Below, piece after piece: positions 63,781-64,000 of a stretch of 64,000 nt of DNA. Position 1 is the first letter of the stretch; every line of letters begins with the position of its first letter. Location: contig CAJTND010000001.1 in the NCBI GenBank assembly GCA_910577995.1, positions 124,001 through 188,000 on the forward strand, written 5' to 3'. Origin of the DNA: an uncultured Christensenella sp. GTDB lineage: Bacteria > Bacillota > Clostridia > Christensenellales > Pumilibacteraceae. The notes beneath the pieces were generated by a model. It was not told where the DNA came from. It worked only from the letters and a program-made list of their open reading frames with translations, and searched no databases. Position numbers and translations under genes: made by a program.

Positions 63781-64000
63781 TTAGATCGTTTCGCCGCAGT
63801 CACGCGAGCGACAGGCGTTACACACGCCCTCGAATATGAGGTCGACGCCGGCTATGCTCCCGCAGTTCGGCGCGTTGTCCTTTTTTATCTTGCCGAGGTC
63901 GACGTCGAATAAGTCGGTCACCCCGCCGCATTCCGTACATACGAAATGCGCATGATCGGCAGTCGTCGCGTCGTAACGCTCGACGTTTTGCCGAGTGGTA
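63781..64000 (-). CDS. perR: Fur-family repressor, PerR-like, 3' part only
   Basis: The last 72 codons of a gene running off the right edge. The visible part includes VERYDATTADHAHFVCTECG and ends in a second zinc pair, GVCNACRSRD. Two CxxC pairs and the RYD/HAHF metal-ligand region are typical of Fur/PerR. Stop TAA at 63781-63783, 27 bases upstream of ahpC, makes PerR, a peroxide-sensing repressor of ahpC, the best reading. The DNA-binding half is outside the window. Confidence 0.85.
   Translation of the reverse strand, partial: TTRQNVERYDATTADHAHFVCTECGGVTDLFDVDLGKIKKDNAPNCGSIAGVDLIFEGVCNACRSRDCGETI

Noticed and set aside
62248..63912. 554-codon plus-strand frame opposite perR-ahpC-reductase
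   Set aside because: Lies over three well-supported minus-strand genes and gives no family resemblance.

Overview
The window is a dense bacterial chromosome segment, most likely from a spore-forming, anaerobic-type member of the Clostridia (Firmicutes). The evidence is the complete spoIIAA-spoIIAB-sigF operon, spoVAC-spoVAD-spoVAE and yunB, together with class Firmicutes stress genes (ctsR-mcsA-mcsB-clpC with a CtsR operator; hrcA-grpE-dnaK-dnaJ with a CIRCE-like element), a phenylalanine T-box, RNase Y, MutS2, Pta/AckA and many strong AGGAGG-type ribosome binding sites. Coding DNA is fairly GC-rich for this class, and several intergenic spots are markedly AT-rich. The genus cannot be fixed from the sequence. 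No tRNA, rRNA, CRISPR array, insertion sequence or prophage was seen.

Layout. 1-9.5 kb: a large NdvB/GH94-like membrane protein cut by the left edge, then an ABC-2 exporter pair and a P-type cation ATPase. 9.6-18.1 kb: dCMP deaminase, the CtsR protein-arginine-kinase/Clp operon, ribosome hibernation factor, glucose-6-phosphate isomerase, an HPr-fold protein without the catalytic histidine, and an unknown gene. 18.2-19.5 kb (minus): GDPD and GtrA. 19.7-31.3 kb: lepA-hemW, hrcA-grpE-dnaK-dnaJ, ackA-comFC, rny. 31.4-32.9 kb (minus): an unknown membrane protein behind a strongly structured leader that contains a 33-residue hydrophobic reading frame and a terminator. 33.2-37.6 kb: sporulation block. 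37.6-45.7 kb: T-box, pheS-pheT, U32 peptidase-family protein, mutS2. 45.7-47.4 kb (minus): tmcAL and an unknown gene. 47.4-53.8 kb: pta-prmA-rsmE-mtaB and a class A penicillin-binding protein. 53.8-60.0 kb (minus): one tightly overlapping eight-gene block, HIT protein - two Spo0A-C-like proteins - response regulator - histidine kinase - small membrane protein - cysteine desulfurase - ThiI. 60.1-64 kb (minus): enolase, then perR (partial)-ahpC-AhpF-like reductase.

How it fits together. CtsR and HrcA control the two proteostasis operons through operators that overlap or follow their own promoters. NifS supplies persulfide sulfur to ThiI in the same operon. The PerR-AhpC-AhpF set is a peroxide-sensing and detoxifying unit. 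Pta and AckA make the acetate/ATP branch but lie 20 kb apart.

Best leads for something undescribed: (a) the 150-bp structured leader with a hydrophobic small ORF and a terminator in front of the 411-residue membrane protein; (b) two adjacent receiver-less Spo0A-C-domain-like proteins lacking the DNA-reading basic residues, co-transcribed with a two-component system; (c) a flush four-way-junction (cloverleaf) element in the leader of that same operon; (d) perfect twin palindromes inserted in frame in mtaB; (e) an AhpF-like reductase with permuted domain order; (f) a lepA gene whose start codon sits at the predicted transcription start.
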